Source of the DNA: a virus
Virus record (IMG/VR): IMGVR_UViG_3300025151_000251
Location: 1-26,551 of that record
Direction: 5' to 3' (one strand)
Length of the DNA stretch: 26,551 bases
The notes beneath the pieces are model-generated. The model was not told the origin of the DNA and did no database searches. It was given only the letters and a program-made list of their open reading frames with translations. The position numbers and the translations under genes were made by a program. Below, piece after piece: positions 20,004 to 26,551 of the stretch (position 1 is the stretch's first letter; every line of letters begins with the position of its first letter).

Positions 20004-21379
20004 GCACTTAACTTATGTTTGCCTGCTAAACTTTTTACAACAAACTCGTCTATAGTGCCTTTAGCTATAAGATCAACATACGTCACTTCTTTTTCTTGAC
20101 CATGTCTATGTGCTCTATCTTCTGATTGTGTTCGTACTTCTAAATTAAAACTGTTATTATAGTAAACAACTAATGTTGCTTTTGTTAAATTTAAACCATA
20201 ACCACCAGTTACTGGATTACCTATAAAAAATCTTACTTTAGGATTTGTTTGAAATTTACGTACATTTTCATTTCTATCTTTGACAGACACTGCTCCATAA
20301 ATTGCAACTGTAGAACCTTTACCAAACTTGTCTTCTAAGTTTTTTATAATTGTTTCTATATTATGTACAAAGCTAGACCATATAATAACTTTGCCATCAT
20401 GCTCATCGATGACTTGATGTAGCTCTTGCATTTTAGCATCTTTCATATTTATGGTGTCACCACTGTCTGTTTTGACAAAACCATTACACACTTGTTGTAA
20501 TTTTATAATCTCAGTAAGTTTGTTATTAAAAGATATCATGTCATTAAGTAAGAGAGCCCTACTATGTTTTTTCAACTGATCATAATAATGTCTTTGCTCA
20601 GTAGACAATATGATATCACGTTTTAAATATATCTTGTCTGGTAAATCCATACATTCATCTTTAGTTACTCTAAAAGAAAATGTTTTAATTTTTTGTTCTA
20701 ACTCATCTATATTCATATAAGTTCCCGTTGGAATCATAGTACTTCTTTGACCAGGCAAACTAAGTTGTTTTAAAACTGCATGTCTAGCTTGAAAGGTGTA
20801 AAAACTTTTGTGTCCTAACAAACCTTGTTGTAAAAACTCACATTGTGCAAATAAGTCAAGTGGTGATTTTGTCACAGGCGAACCTGTAAGTATTCTTTTA
20901 TATTTTATACCACGTCCTAACTTAATTAAGTTTTTAGTTCTACTTGCAGTTCTATTTTTAATTGTAGTAGCTTCATCTATCACCATTGCTACTTTTAACC
21001 CACGTTGATCTAATAGCTTTTCAATTAACTTATACCCTTTAGTATGAGAGAATGCTTCAACATTTATTAAGTAATAATTTAAGACATTATCTTTAAATAC
21101 AAATTTTTTATCAACCTTATGTGTGTATGTATGATAATCAACAGAGCAATGTATATCTAATTCTGTTAACCAGTTTTGATATACAGAGTTAGGTGCAACT
21201 ACTACGACTGTGTCTATTTTATTTTCTACATATAAGTAACTCATGTTATCAATTGTTACTTTTGTTTTACCCGTACCCATTTGCATGAAGTAAGCAAAGT
21301 AATGTTCTCTAGCCCCAGCTTTCAAAGCATTCCTCTGATGTTCAAATGGTTTTGTTTTATATGTAAATTTCTTTGTCAT
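19967..21379 (-). CDS. SNF2-type superfamily 2 helicase/translocase
   Basis: 470 aa, the only clear minus-strand gene. Motifs: FEHQRNAL (12-19, Q-motif-like), MQMGTGKTK (32-40, Walker A), VVAPNSVYQNW (60-70, Ia), VIDEATTIKN (133-142, Walker B as DEAT rather than DEAH/DESH), ILTGSPVTKSPLDLF (163-177, III), KVIIWSSFVHNIE (330-342, IV), NPVTGGYGLNLTKAT (388-402, V) and QSEDRAHRHGQ (418-428, VI with the arginine fingers). All belong to SNF2-like DNA translocases; the protein is a bare motor without accessory domains. Phage homologues are usually placed in replication or recombination blocks. It lies between the nuclease and the SSB/primase operon, so it may help remodel replication intermediates or act on protein-bound host DNA. 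Its own promoter probably lies at 21395-21422. Confidence 0.88.
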   Translation of the reverse strand: MTKKFTYKTKPFEHQRNALKAGAREHYFAYFMQMGTGKTKVTIDNMSYLYVENKIDTVVVVAPNSVYQNWLTELDIHCSVDYHTYTHKVDKKFVFKDNVLNYYLINVEAFSHTKGYKLIEKLLDQRGLKVAMVIDEATTIKNRTASRTKNLIKLGRGIKYKRILTGSPVTKSPLDLFAQCEFLQQGLLGHKSFYTFQARHAVLKQLSLPGQRSTMIPTGTYMNIDELEQKIKTFSFRVTKDECMDLPDKIYLKRDIILSTEQRHYYDQLKKHSRALLLNDMISFNNKLTEIIKLQQVCNGFVKTDSGDTINMKDAKMQELHQVIDEHDGKVIIWSSFVHNIETIIKNLEDKFGKGSTVAIYGAVSVKDRNENVRKFQTNPKVRFFIGNPVTGGYGLNLTKATLVVYYNNSFNLEVRTQSEDRAHRHGQEKEVTYVDLIAKGTIDEFVVKSLAGKHKLSAQTLGEEAVKFL

Positions 21380-21394
21380 ATCGTAATATTGCCT

Positions 21395-21422
21395 ATCTTA
21401 ACTTTTTTATTTGACATTGCAA
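21395..21422 (-). promoter_or_regulatory. Possible leftward promoter for the SNF2 helicase
   Basis: On the minus strand: TTGCAA (+ coordinates 21417-21422), 16-bp spacer, TAAGAT (21395-21400), each with 4/6 matches. Transcription would start near 21388 and leave a leader of under 10 nt before the ATG at 21379. Moderate support from sequence, helped by the lack of any other place for a promoter. Confidence 0.4.
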
Positions 21423-21438
21423 GTTTTTTTTATATTAT
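21411..21438 (+). promoter_or_regulatory. Rightward promoter of the replication operon
   Basis: TTGACA (21411-21416, perfect), 16-bp spacer that includes a run of seven to eight T, TATTAT (21433-21438, 5/6). A strong SD, AAGGAGGT (21448-21455), and ATG at 21459 follow. Its -35 box directly abuts the -35 box of the leftward promoter. Confidence 0.65.
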
Positions 21439-21458
21439 GATAAGAGAAAGGAGGTCTT

Positions 21459-22001
21459 ATGGACTTAGAACAAGAAGCAAAAGTCACTATTGACACTAGT
21501 CTAACAAGTGACATAGCAAAAGAATGTAATAAGTTATTGGAACTTCAGAAACAAATCAAAGAGCAACAAGAAGCAACTAAAAAACTTGAAGAGCAAGAAA
21601 GGTTTATTTCTGAACAACGCATTCCTGACTTAATGCAACAAGCGGGTGTCCGATCTATAGAACTTACAGATGGCTACAAAGTAGATCTTAGACAAGTAGT
21701 ATCTGCGAAGATTCCCGCATCGAAAACGGAAGAAGCATTTACTTGGATGAGAGAAAACGGTTACGGTGATTTGATCAAAAATCAAATGACTACTAACTTT
21801 AGTCGATCCCAAGATAATGAAGCCGCAGCCTTGTATGACGAATTAGTTAACAGAGGCTTTACAGTTTCTCGTAAAGAGAAAATAGAACCTATGACATTGA
21901 AAGGGTTCGCTAGGGAGCGTATACAAAATGGAGAAAACATTGATATGGCGTTACTTGGTGTATATGTCGGAAATCAAACCAAAATAACAAAGAAGGAGTA
22001 A
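21459..22001 (+). CDS. Coiled-coil protein of the replication operon (180 aa), unknown
   Basis: First gene behind the rightward promoter, with a strong SD (AAGGAGGT, 3 bp before the ATG), so expected to be made in quantity. Residues 19-56 form a coiled coil (ECNKLLELQKQIKEQQEATK and on to LEEQERFISEQ). The rest looks like a small alpha/beta domain: AGVRSIELTDGYKVDLRQVV, KTEEAFTWMRENGYGDLIKN, then RGFTVSRKEKIEPMTLKGFA. I recall comparable proteins directly upstream of SSB-like genes in marine phages but know no function. It lies 2 bp before the SSB-like gene. It may be a partner of that protein or a recombination accessory factor. No catalytic motif is visible. Confidence 0.6.
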   Translation: MDLEQEAKVTIDTSLTSDIAKECNKLLELQKQIKEQQEATKKLEEQERFISEQRIPDLMQQAGVRSIELTDGYKVDLRQVVSAKIPASKTEEAFTWMRENGYGDLIKNQMTTNFSRSQDNEAAALYDELVNRGFTVSRKEKIEPMTLKGFARERIQNGENIDMALLGVYVGNQTKITKKE

Positions 22002-22003
22002 CC

Positions 22004-22795
22004 ATGAATCAAGTGGCAAAAACCAAAGAGAACCTTCCAACTCTGACGAACTTGGAAGAATTTGCGGGGCAAGGAGCAGAAAACATCACAGCACGTGATG
22101 CGAAACTTCCTATCCTTAAAATACTTTATGCTAACTCACCAGTGCTAGATGAAAGTGATGGTAAGTTTATAGAGTCTGCAAGACAAGGTGATATTTATAA
22201 TGAAGTCACTGGGTCTTTGTATAAGGGTAAGAACGGTATAATAGTTGTTCCGTGTCTATATATCAACACCTTTAATGAATGGAAAGATAGGGGAGATAGT
22301 CCAGGTAGACCAATAGCTATTCACACCGATCCTTCTGTAATGCAGAAAACATCTAGGGCTGACGATGGTAAAGATAGACTAGAAAGTGGTAACTACATCG
22401 AAGATACGGGTAACCATTTTGTGTATATCTTAGATAAAGACGGCAAGCCTTTAGAGAGTGCATTGATTACTATGAAGTCAACACAGAAAAAGAAGTCTAA
22501 ACTGTGGAACTCCATGATACAATCAAGAAGAATGAAAGGTAAGAATGGTTTTTTCTGTCCTCCATCATGGGCTACTGCATACAAACTTATTACTACAAAA
22601 GAGTCAAACTCTCAGAATAGTTGGTATGGATGGGTAGTAGAATTTGAAAGGTTCTTAGATAAGCCTACAGATTCTGAAACATTAGAAACTACTAAATCAT
22701 TTTATGAAACTGCAAAGTCTAGTGAAATATTTGGTAAAGTTGATTTTGCAGATGAACCTACGGCAAAAGGTAAAGAAGAAGATACACCTTTCTAA
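22004..22795 (+). CDS. Single-stranded DNA-binding-like protein with acidic DTPF tail
   Basis: 263 aa, ATG preceded by AAGGAG at 6 bp. The body (about 30-220) contains many aromatic residues on beta-type strands: NGIIVVPCLYINTFNEW, GNHFVYILDKDGKPLESALI and NSWYGWVVEFERF. The middle is rich in Lys/Arg (MKSTQKKKSKLWNSMIQSRR). The C-terminus ends KGKEEDTPF, which closely resembles the acidic tip of bacterial SSB (DDDIPF) and the acidic tails of T7 gp2.5 and T4 gp32 that bind partner replication proteins. The gene directly precedes the primase (TAATG overlap). I therefore call it a probable ssDNA-binding protein; the fold is not proven by motif. Phages often place SSB next to primase and helicase genes. 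Confidence 0.65.
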   Translation: MNQVAKTKENLPTLTNLEEFAGQGAENITARDAKLPILKILYANSPVLDESDGKFIESARQGDIYNEVTGSLYKGKNGIIVVPCLYINTFNEWKDRGDSPGRPIAIHTDPSVMQKTSRADDGKDRLESGNYIEDTGNHFVYILDKDGKPLESALITMKSTQKKKSKLWNSMIQSRRMKGKNGFFCPPSWATAYKLITTKESNSQNSWYGWVVEFERFLDKPTDSETLETTKSFYETAKSSEIFGKVDFADEPTAKGKEEDTPF

Positions 22796-24366
22796 TGCAA
22801 AAACAATTATTGTCCCTATTTCAGTGTGACAATACTCGCTATCTTACGTCCTCTCTTACGGGAGAGGACGATGATAGGGGAAAGAAAGGTGCGAAGTATC
22901 AAACGATACACCACCCCGTCACTGCCGAAGTATGGAAGAAACATTTAGATGGTGTACTACGCTTAGGTCTTAGGCCAGAGATTGAAGACGAATGCACTTG
23001 GGGTTGTATAGATATAGATCCTAACAACTACAAAGATTTTTCTGAAAAGAAAGTTGTAGATATTATTAGAAAATATAAGTTACCATTTGTACCCGTCAAA
23101 TCAAAGTCAGGAGGCTTACACGTATTTGTATTCTTTAGTGAAAAGGCATCAGTAAAAAAAGTTGTAGAAAAGTTAAGTGAGATCAATGAGCAATATTTCT
23201 TAGCACAAGAGATATTTCCATGTAATAAAGCTTTAAATATGCCCTATCACAATATGAATGCATCAATGGAGTTTGCTTTTGATTCTAATGGCACACCCGT
23301 TTTAATAGGTCAGTTCTTAGAGATAGTCAAAGAAAGAACAATAGCACCAAAAGATTTTTTTAAATTACAAGTACAAGAATACGAAATAGAATCACAATGG
23401 TCACACTACCCACCATGTGTACAGAAACTAATTACTGAGAAGTGGAGTGGTGGTATGCGTCATCAATACTTATACAATGTATGTGTATTGGAGATGAAAA
23501 AGAATGCAGGTTTAAATTACTCAGACTTGTTAACTATTATGCAAGATCGCAACAAAGAAATATTTAATAATCCACTACCACAAAATGAAGTGGCAACATT
23601 ATCAAAGTCAATACATAAGTCAGGGTATAGTTATCAATGTCCACCTAAACATCCAGAGTATAGTCCCATATGTAATAAGGATTTATGTAAACAAAGAAAG
23701 CTTGGACTAGCCGATGCAGTTCCCGATATTATCAGTCACTTTGAAAACATTGTCTATATTCAAGATACGAAAAACATTTGGTGGGAGTTTGATTACAAAG
23801 GTGCACGGGTCACGGTATCTCCAGAAGACATGAAAGATGAGAAGGCATGGCGTGTACGTTTACTAAGACATAAAGTATATTGGCTTACATTACCTAAGCC
23901 TAGAAAAGGTCCAAGTCCTTTTGAACTGTTAATGAAGAGTATAGTAGAGAAAGCAGAAGAGTCCGTAGATCATCAGTATATGGACAATGTAGAAGAGGAG
24001 CGATACTCAGTACTCAAAGATTTTTTTGAATCACATATAGAACAAGACAAGTTTGATCGTTTGAAAGATGGGTATGTTGTATTAGACTCTAAGTCAAATG
24101 TATGTTATTTTAAGAAGTTGACATTGGATAAATTTTTAAAGAAACACGCCTCACGGACTTTTAACACTACGGCAGATGCTTTACGTATGTTAAACTGTAA
24201 GAGGGCTGATTATAAAGAAGGTGAGAAGAATGTATGGTATGTAGATATGCCAGAGTTTGTAAGTCACCAAGCAATACAAAAGAAAACTAGAAAAGAAGAT
24301 ATATCAGAAATGGACGATGACTATCATGCAAAGTTTAAAAAACCAGAAACAAAAACAAATATATAA
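22795..24366 (+). CDS. Archaeo-eukaryotic-type primase (AEP) with Cys-rich C-terminal region
   Basis: 523 aa. Residues 69-79 (WGCIDIDPNNY) give the DhD catalytic motif (D73, D75), and VKSKSGGLHVFVFF (101-114) the S-x-x-G-G-x-H motif (H109) of AEP primase-polymerases. FPCNKALNMPYHN (141-153) would be the third-motif region. Residues 204-300 form a PriCT/PriL-like section: SHYPPCVQKLI (C208), GMRHQYLYNV, then SYQCPPKH (C282) and PICNKDLCKQRKLG (C293, C298). These four Cys could bind an iron-sulphur cluster or zinc. The last 220 residues are charged and of unknown fold (YMDNVEEERYSVLKDFFESH). It likely makes primers, and perhaps short DNA, at the phage fork. The 3' end overlaps the helicase gene by 50 bp. 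Start by TAATG coupling. Confidence 0.8.
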   Translation: MQKQLLSLFQCDNTRYLTSSLTGEDDDRGKKGAKYQTIHHPVTAEVWKKHLDGVLRLGLRPEIEDECTWGCIDIDPNNYKDFSEKKVVDIIRKYKLPFVPVKSKSGGLHVFVFFSEKASVKKVVEKLSEINEQYFLAQEIFPCNKALNMPYHNMNASMEFAFDSNGTPVLIGQFLEIVKERTIAPKDFFKLQVQEYEIESQWSHYPPCVQKLITEKWSGGMRHQYLYNVCVLEMKKNAGLNYSDLLTIMQDRNKEIFNNPLPQNEVATLSKSIHKSGYSYQCPPKHPEYSPICNKDLCKQRKLGLADAVPDIISHFENIVYIQDTKNIWWEFDYKGARVTVSPEDMKDEKAWRVRLLRHKVYWLTLPKPRKGPSPFELLMKSIVEKAEESVDHQYMDNVEEERYSVLKDFFESHIEQDKFDRLKDGYVVLDSKSNVCYFKKLTLDKFLKKHASRTFNTTADALRMLNCKRADYKEGEKNVWYVDMPEFVSHQAIQKKTRKEDISEMDDDYHAKFKKPETKTNI

Positions 24367-25936
24367 AAAGACCATAAAGATATTTGGACCACCAGGAACT
24401 GGTAAAACCTATACACTTATAGAACGTATACTTAAAAAGTATTTACAAAAGGGTGTGCATCCAAAAGATATAGCTTTTATATCTTTTACAAACAAAGCAG
24501 TAAACACGGCAGTGGATAGAGCATTAGCTCACTTTACTAAATACACCATTGATGATTTTCAAAGATTTAAAACATTACATAAATATTGTAGAAGATATTT
24601 TGAAGAAGAAGTATTTGATCCTAAAGCTTGTATGTTAGATTATGCTTTGCAAACCAAGATCATTAAAACGTCTGACAGAAGATTATCTGATGACGGTTTT
24701 ATGTATAAAGATTGGTCGTTAGGTATTTATGATAAAGCAAGAAACATGTTAGAAGACCCACTACTTGTGTATAAAAAAGAGTCCTACAAAAAAGATAATT
24801 TAGATATATTTGCTAGAAAGATAAATGCCTATGAACATTATAAAAAGGATAGCTTCATAGATTTTACTGACATGATTGAACGTGCCATTGATGAAGTAAA
24901 CTTTCCTGATCTAGAAGTTCTTATACTAGATGAAGCTCAAGATTTTACACCATTACAGTGGTCTGTAATATATAAGATAGCAGATAATACTAAACGTATT
25001 TATCTTGCGGGAGATGATGATCAAGGTATTTACAGATGGAACGGTGCAGATCCAAAATACTTCACTACATATTTTCCTGGTCGTAAAGTTATTTTAAGAA
25101 AGACTAGAAGGTTCGGAAAAAACATACATCATTTTTCTAGTATCATTCGCAGAGGTATACTAGATAGTGTAGAAAAAAAATACGAACACGATGGAGGGGC
25201 AGGTTATATAAAAAGATATTTAAATTTTTATGAGATACCCTTTCATCAGTTCTCAGGAAGTTGGTACATATTAGGGAGGGTGCATTCCACTGTTAATGAG
25301 TTAAAGATGTCTGCCAAGAGTAAAGGTTTATATTTTTCTGATAATCAAGGTAACAAATCCTTTGACTCAAAACAGTGGGAAGCCATAAAAACGTGGACTT
25401 CTGTGTCAAAAGGTAATAGTATAAGTAAAGAACAAGCGGAGAACATGTATAAATATATTAGAGAATTAAAACACTTTGATTTTCGTACAAACAAATTTTG
25501 GAAAGACATTCCGTCAACACAATTTTTTACCTTTGATAGTTTGTTAGAGTGGGCAGGCTTAGACATGGATAAAGAGGATCAGAAAAAACCTTGGTGGGAG
25601 ATTTTAAAAAGAAACTTTCAACCAAAACAAATATTATATTTTATAGAGTTGTTGAAAAGATATGGACAAAAAACTCTAAATAATAAACCAGAAATAATTA
25701 TAGATACAATACACAGTGTAAAGGGAGGGGAGGCCAATCACGTCTGCATATATTCTAAGACTAATTGGCCTGCATCTTTTTCTCACAAAAATGTATCAGA
25801 GAGATCTGATGAACGTAGAGTATATTATACGGGTGTAACTAGAGCAAGAGATTCACTACACATCTTATCAACAGATTTTCGATATAATTATCCAATAGGT
25901 AAAGATTATTTAACATACATACAAGAGGGGGGTTGA
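24317..25936 (+). CDS. Superfamily 1 (UvrD/Rep-type) DNA helicase
   Basis: 539 aa. Motifs in order: IFGPPGTGKTYTLI (22-35, Walker A), IAFISFTNKAVNTAVDRA (52-69, Ia), VLILDEAQDFTPLQW (200-214, II), YLAGDDDQGIYRWNGADPKY (228-247, III), LRKTRRFGKNIHHFS (259-273, IV), IHSVKGGEANHVCIY (465-479, V) and VYYTGVTRARDSLHIL (502-517, VI). This is a full SF1A helicase with a short 2B region. It starts 50 bp inside the primase gene, with no SD, so it depends on coupling; an alternative ATG is at 24326. It is probably the replicative or repair helicase of the phage, as no DnaB-type helicase is seen nearby. Followed after one base by the zinc-ribbon gene. Confidence 0.9.
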   Translation: MTIMQSLKNQKQKQIYKKTIKIFGPPGTGKTYTLIERILKKYLQKGVHPKDIAFISFTNKAVNTAVDRALAHFTKYTIDDFQRFKTLHKYCRRYFEEEVFDPKACMLDYALQTKIIKTSDRRLSDDGFMYKDWSLGIYDKARNMLEDPLLVYKKESYKKDNLDIFARKINAYEHYKKDSFIDFTDMIERAIDEVNFPDLEVLILDEAQDFTPLQWSVIYKIADNTKRIYLAGDDDQGIYRWNGADPKYFTTYFPGRKVILRKTRRFGKNIHHFSSIIRRGILDSVEKKYEHDGGAGYIKRYLNFYEIPFHQFSGSWYILGRVHSTVNELKMSAKSKGLYFSDNQGNKSFDSKQWEAIKTWTSVSKGNSISKEQAENMYKYIRELKHFDFRTNKFWKDIPSTQFFTFDSLLEWAGLDMDKEDQKKPWWEILKRNFQPKQILYFIELLKRYGQKTLNNKPEIIIDTIHSVKGGEANHVCIYSKTNWPASFSHKNVSERSDERRVYYTGVTRARDSLHILSTDFRYNYPIGKDYLTYIQEGG

Positions 25937-25937
25937 T

Positions 25938-26123
25938 ATGAAGTGTTGGCATTGCGGAACAGAATTAATTTGGGGTGGGGATCACGATTACGATATGGGT
26001 GAGGATTTTGATATCGTCACTAATTTAAGTTGTCCTAATTGTGAAACCTACGTAGAAGTTTATCATAAAATAGAAGGAGTAGATAATGAACGTGAAGAAG
26101 CTTGCAAAAGAAAAAAACCTTGA
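25938..26123 (+). CDS. Small zinc-ribbon-like protein (61 aa)
   Basis: Starts MKCWHCGTELIWGGDHDYDM. Two CxxC pairs (C3/C6 and C32/C35 in LSCPNCETYV) form a probable zinc ribbon around an acidic loop (DYDMGEDFD). The SD GAGGGGGG lies 4-11 bp upstream. Short proteins of this pattern are common in marine and other phage genomes as I recall, without defined function. Zinc ribbons of this sort can bind nucleic acid or transcription proteins, but the high acidity argues against simple DNA binding. Its 3' 38 bp overlap the HTH gene in another frame. Confidence 0.7.
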   Translation: MKCWHCGTELIWGGDHDYDMGEDFDIVTNLSCPNCETYVEVYHKIEGVDNEREEACKRKKP

Positions 26124-26259
26124 CGCACATAAGTTGTCAAGAGATATCGATGTATCTTATACTTACGCTGATCTATTAATTAAGTCAGAAAGAAAACCTA
26201 GTATAAAAGTCATGAAGAAAATACGAGAAGTATATAATTTACCATTAGGGGAGTTTTGA
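26086..26259 (+). CDS. Small HTH (Cro/CI, XRE-type) regulator, 57 aa
   Basis: The ATG at 26086 is preceded by a good SD (GAAGGAGT, about 26072-26080) inside the zinc-ribbon gene, and the frame ends with a TGATG overlap to the next gene. The sequence MNVKKLAKEKNLDAHKLSRD is followed by IDVSYTYADLLIKSERKPSI and a last part with VMKKIREVYNLPLGEF. This matches the helix-turn-helix core of Cro/CI-family repressors: helix 2 (HKLSRDI), the recognition helix (SYTYADLLI) and the usual 'I.k.. .LP..' ending. At 57 aa it is close to the minimal size (lambda Cro is 66 aa). It may repress early or late promoters; candidate operators are the palindromes at 9741 and 18576. Family likely, targets unknown. Confidence 0.7.
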   Translation: MNVKKLAKEKNLDAHKLSRDIDVSYTYADLLIKSERKPSIKVMKKIREVYNLPLGEF

Positions 26260-26471
26260 TGAATAATGTTATTAATATAAATAGAGTAAAAGTAGATAAC
26301 TTACTAAAACAGATAAGAATACAAGAAGAATATAAAAAAAAGTGTCAACAAAGTCCTTTGATTAGTTTGGCTAGATTAGCTATTAAATTGTCTAACAGAA
26401 AGATAGCTTCATGTAAAAAAGAAATAAAAAAGATAGTAAAAAAAGAGGGGAGTTTTAATGTACAAAATTAA
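26259..26471 (+). CDS. Small basic helical protein (70 aa), unknown
   Basis: The ATG at 26259 shares its first base with the HTH stop codon (TGATG) and is preceded by GGGGAG (26248-26253); an in-frame TTG just upstream is not preferred. The product begins MNNVININRVKVDNLLKQIR and is almost entirely helical and charged (EYKKKCQQSPLISLARLAIK, then SCKKEIKKIVKKEG). It is Lys-rich with two Cys and no membrane segment. I do not recognise a family. It is translated together with the HTH regulator and may be a partner, or another early accessory protein. Confidence 0.5.
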   Translation: MNNVININRVKVDNLLKQIRIQEEYKKKCQQSPLISLARLAIKLSNRKIASCKKEIKKIVKKEGSFNVQN

Positions 26472-26551
26472 ATTAACTATGGAGTTTAAGACTAGACCAA
26501 CAAAAGCAGAAGTTGAACATAGATTGTTTGATCTGTTAAGAGATGGTTTTG
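26458..26551 (+). CDS. Partial gene cut by the right window edge
   Basis: The ATG at 26458 follows the SD GAGGGGAG (26445-26452) and overlaps the end of the previous gene by 14 bp. Only 31 residues are visible (MYKIKLTMEFKTRPTKAEVE, then HRLFDLLRDGF). The alternating MYKIKLTMEF strand followed by a helix suggests a small alpha/beta protein. Function cannot be judged from the fragment. Confidence 0.5.
   Translation, partial: MYKIKLTMEFKTRPTKAEVEHRLFDLLRDGF

Noticed and set aside
19994-20009. Possible bidirectional terminator at the convergent gene ends
   Set aside because: The dyad AAGTG/CACTT has only 5 bp, no GC-rich stem and no T-run on either side.

Overview
This window looks like the central part of an AT-rich tailed-phage genome, most likely a short-tailed (podovirus-like) marine phage of the type seen in ocean viromes. 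That assignment is an inference from gene content: a phage P22 gp10-like tail stabilisation protein, glycine-rich fibre proteins, and three ejection-type proteins of increasing size. Genes are tightly packed with many ATGA, TAATG and TGATG overlaps. I see no tRNA, rRNA, CRISPR array, insertion sequence or integrase. Portal, terminase, capsid and DNA polymerase are not visible and presumably lie outside the window.

Layout, left to right. (1) 1-4714: host-recognition and tail genes: the 3' part of a tail fibre, a glycine-rich fibre/adhesin, a tail-assembly-chaperone-like protein and a 722-aa gp10-like protein whose start codon sits inside a perfect hairpin. (2) 4718-7440: small unknown proteins mixed with two different 2-oxoglutarate/Fe(II) dioxygenases and a small beta-rich virion-type protein. 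(3) 7444-9732: an accessory cassette behind its own sigma70-like promoter, encoding a small protein, a minimal SET-domain methyltransferase, a GT4-type glycosyltransferase and a GT-A-type glycosyltransferase. (4) 9707-17015: a promoter with a palindrome at its predicted start, then virion genes, including a small protein and three large ones (300, 568 and 1150 aa) in the small-to-large order of T7 genes 13-14-15-16; these probably form the genome-ejection apparatus. (5) 17008-18565: two membrane proteins, a third strong promoter, a 29-aa microprotein and a Lys/Gly/Met repeat protein. (6) 18566-20003: another promoter and hairpin, an unrecognised 230-aa protein and a RecB/MGME1-like PD-(D/E)XK nuclease. 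(7) 19967-21379, minus strand: an SNF2-type helicase, convergent with the nuclease and divergent from the next operon. (8) 21395-25936: abutting divergent promoters and a rightward replication operon: unknown coiled-coil protein, SSB-like protein with an acidic DTPF tail, archaeo-eukaryotic-type primase with four conserved-pattern cysteines, and SF1 (UvrD-like) helicase. (9) 25938-26551: small genes: a zinc-ribbon protein, a 57-aa HTH regulator, an unknown and a partial gene.

How they may work together. The promoters divide the window into a structural block, a modification cassette, an ejection block and an early/replication block. The most intriguing element is the cluster of two hydroxylase-type oxygenases, a SET methyltransferase and two glycosyltransferases placed between virion genes. 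It could be a system that modifies virion proteins or the host surface after translation. That is a hypothesis; only the enzyme families and their arrangement are read directly from the sequence.
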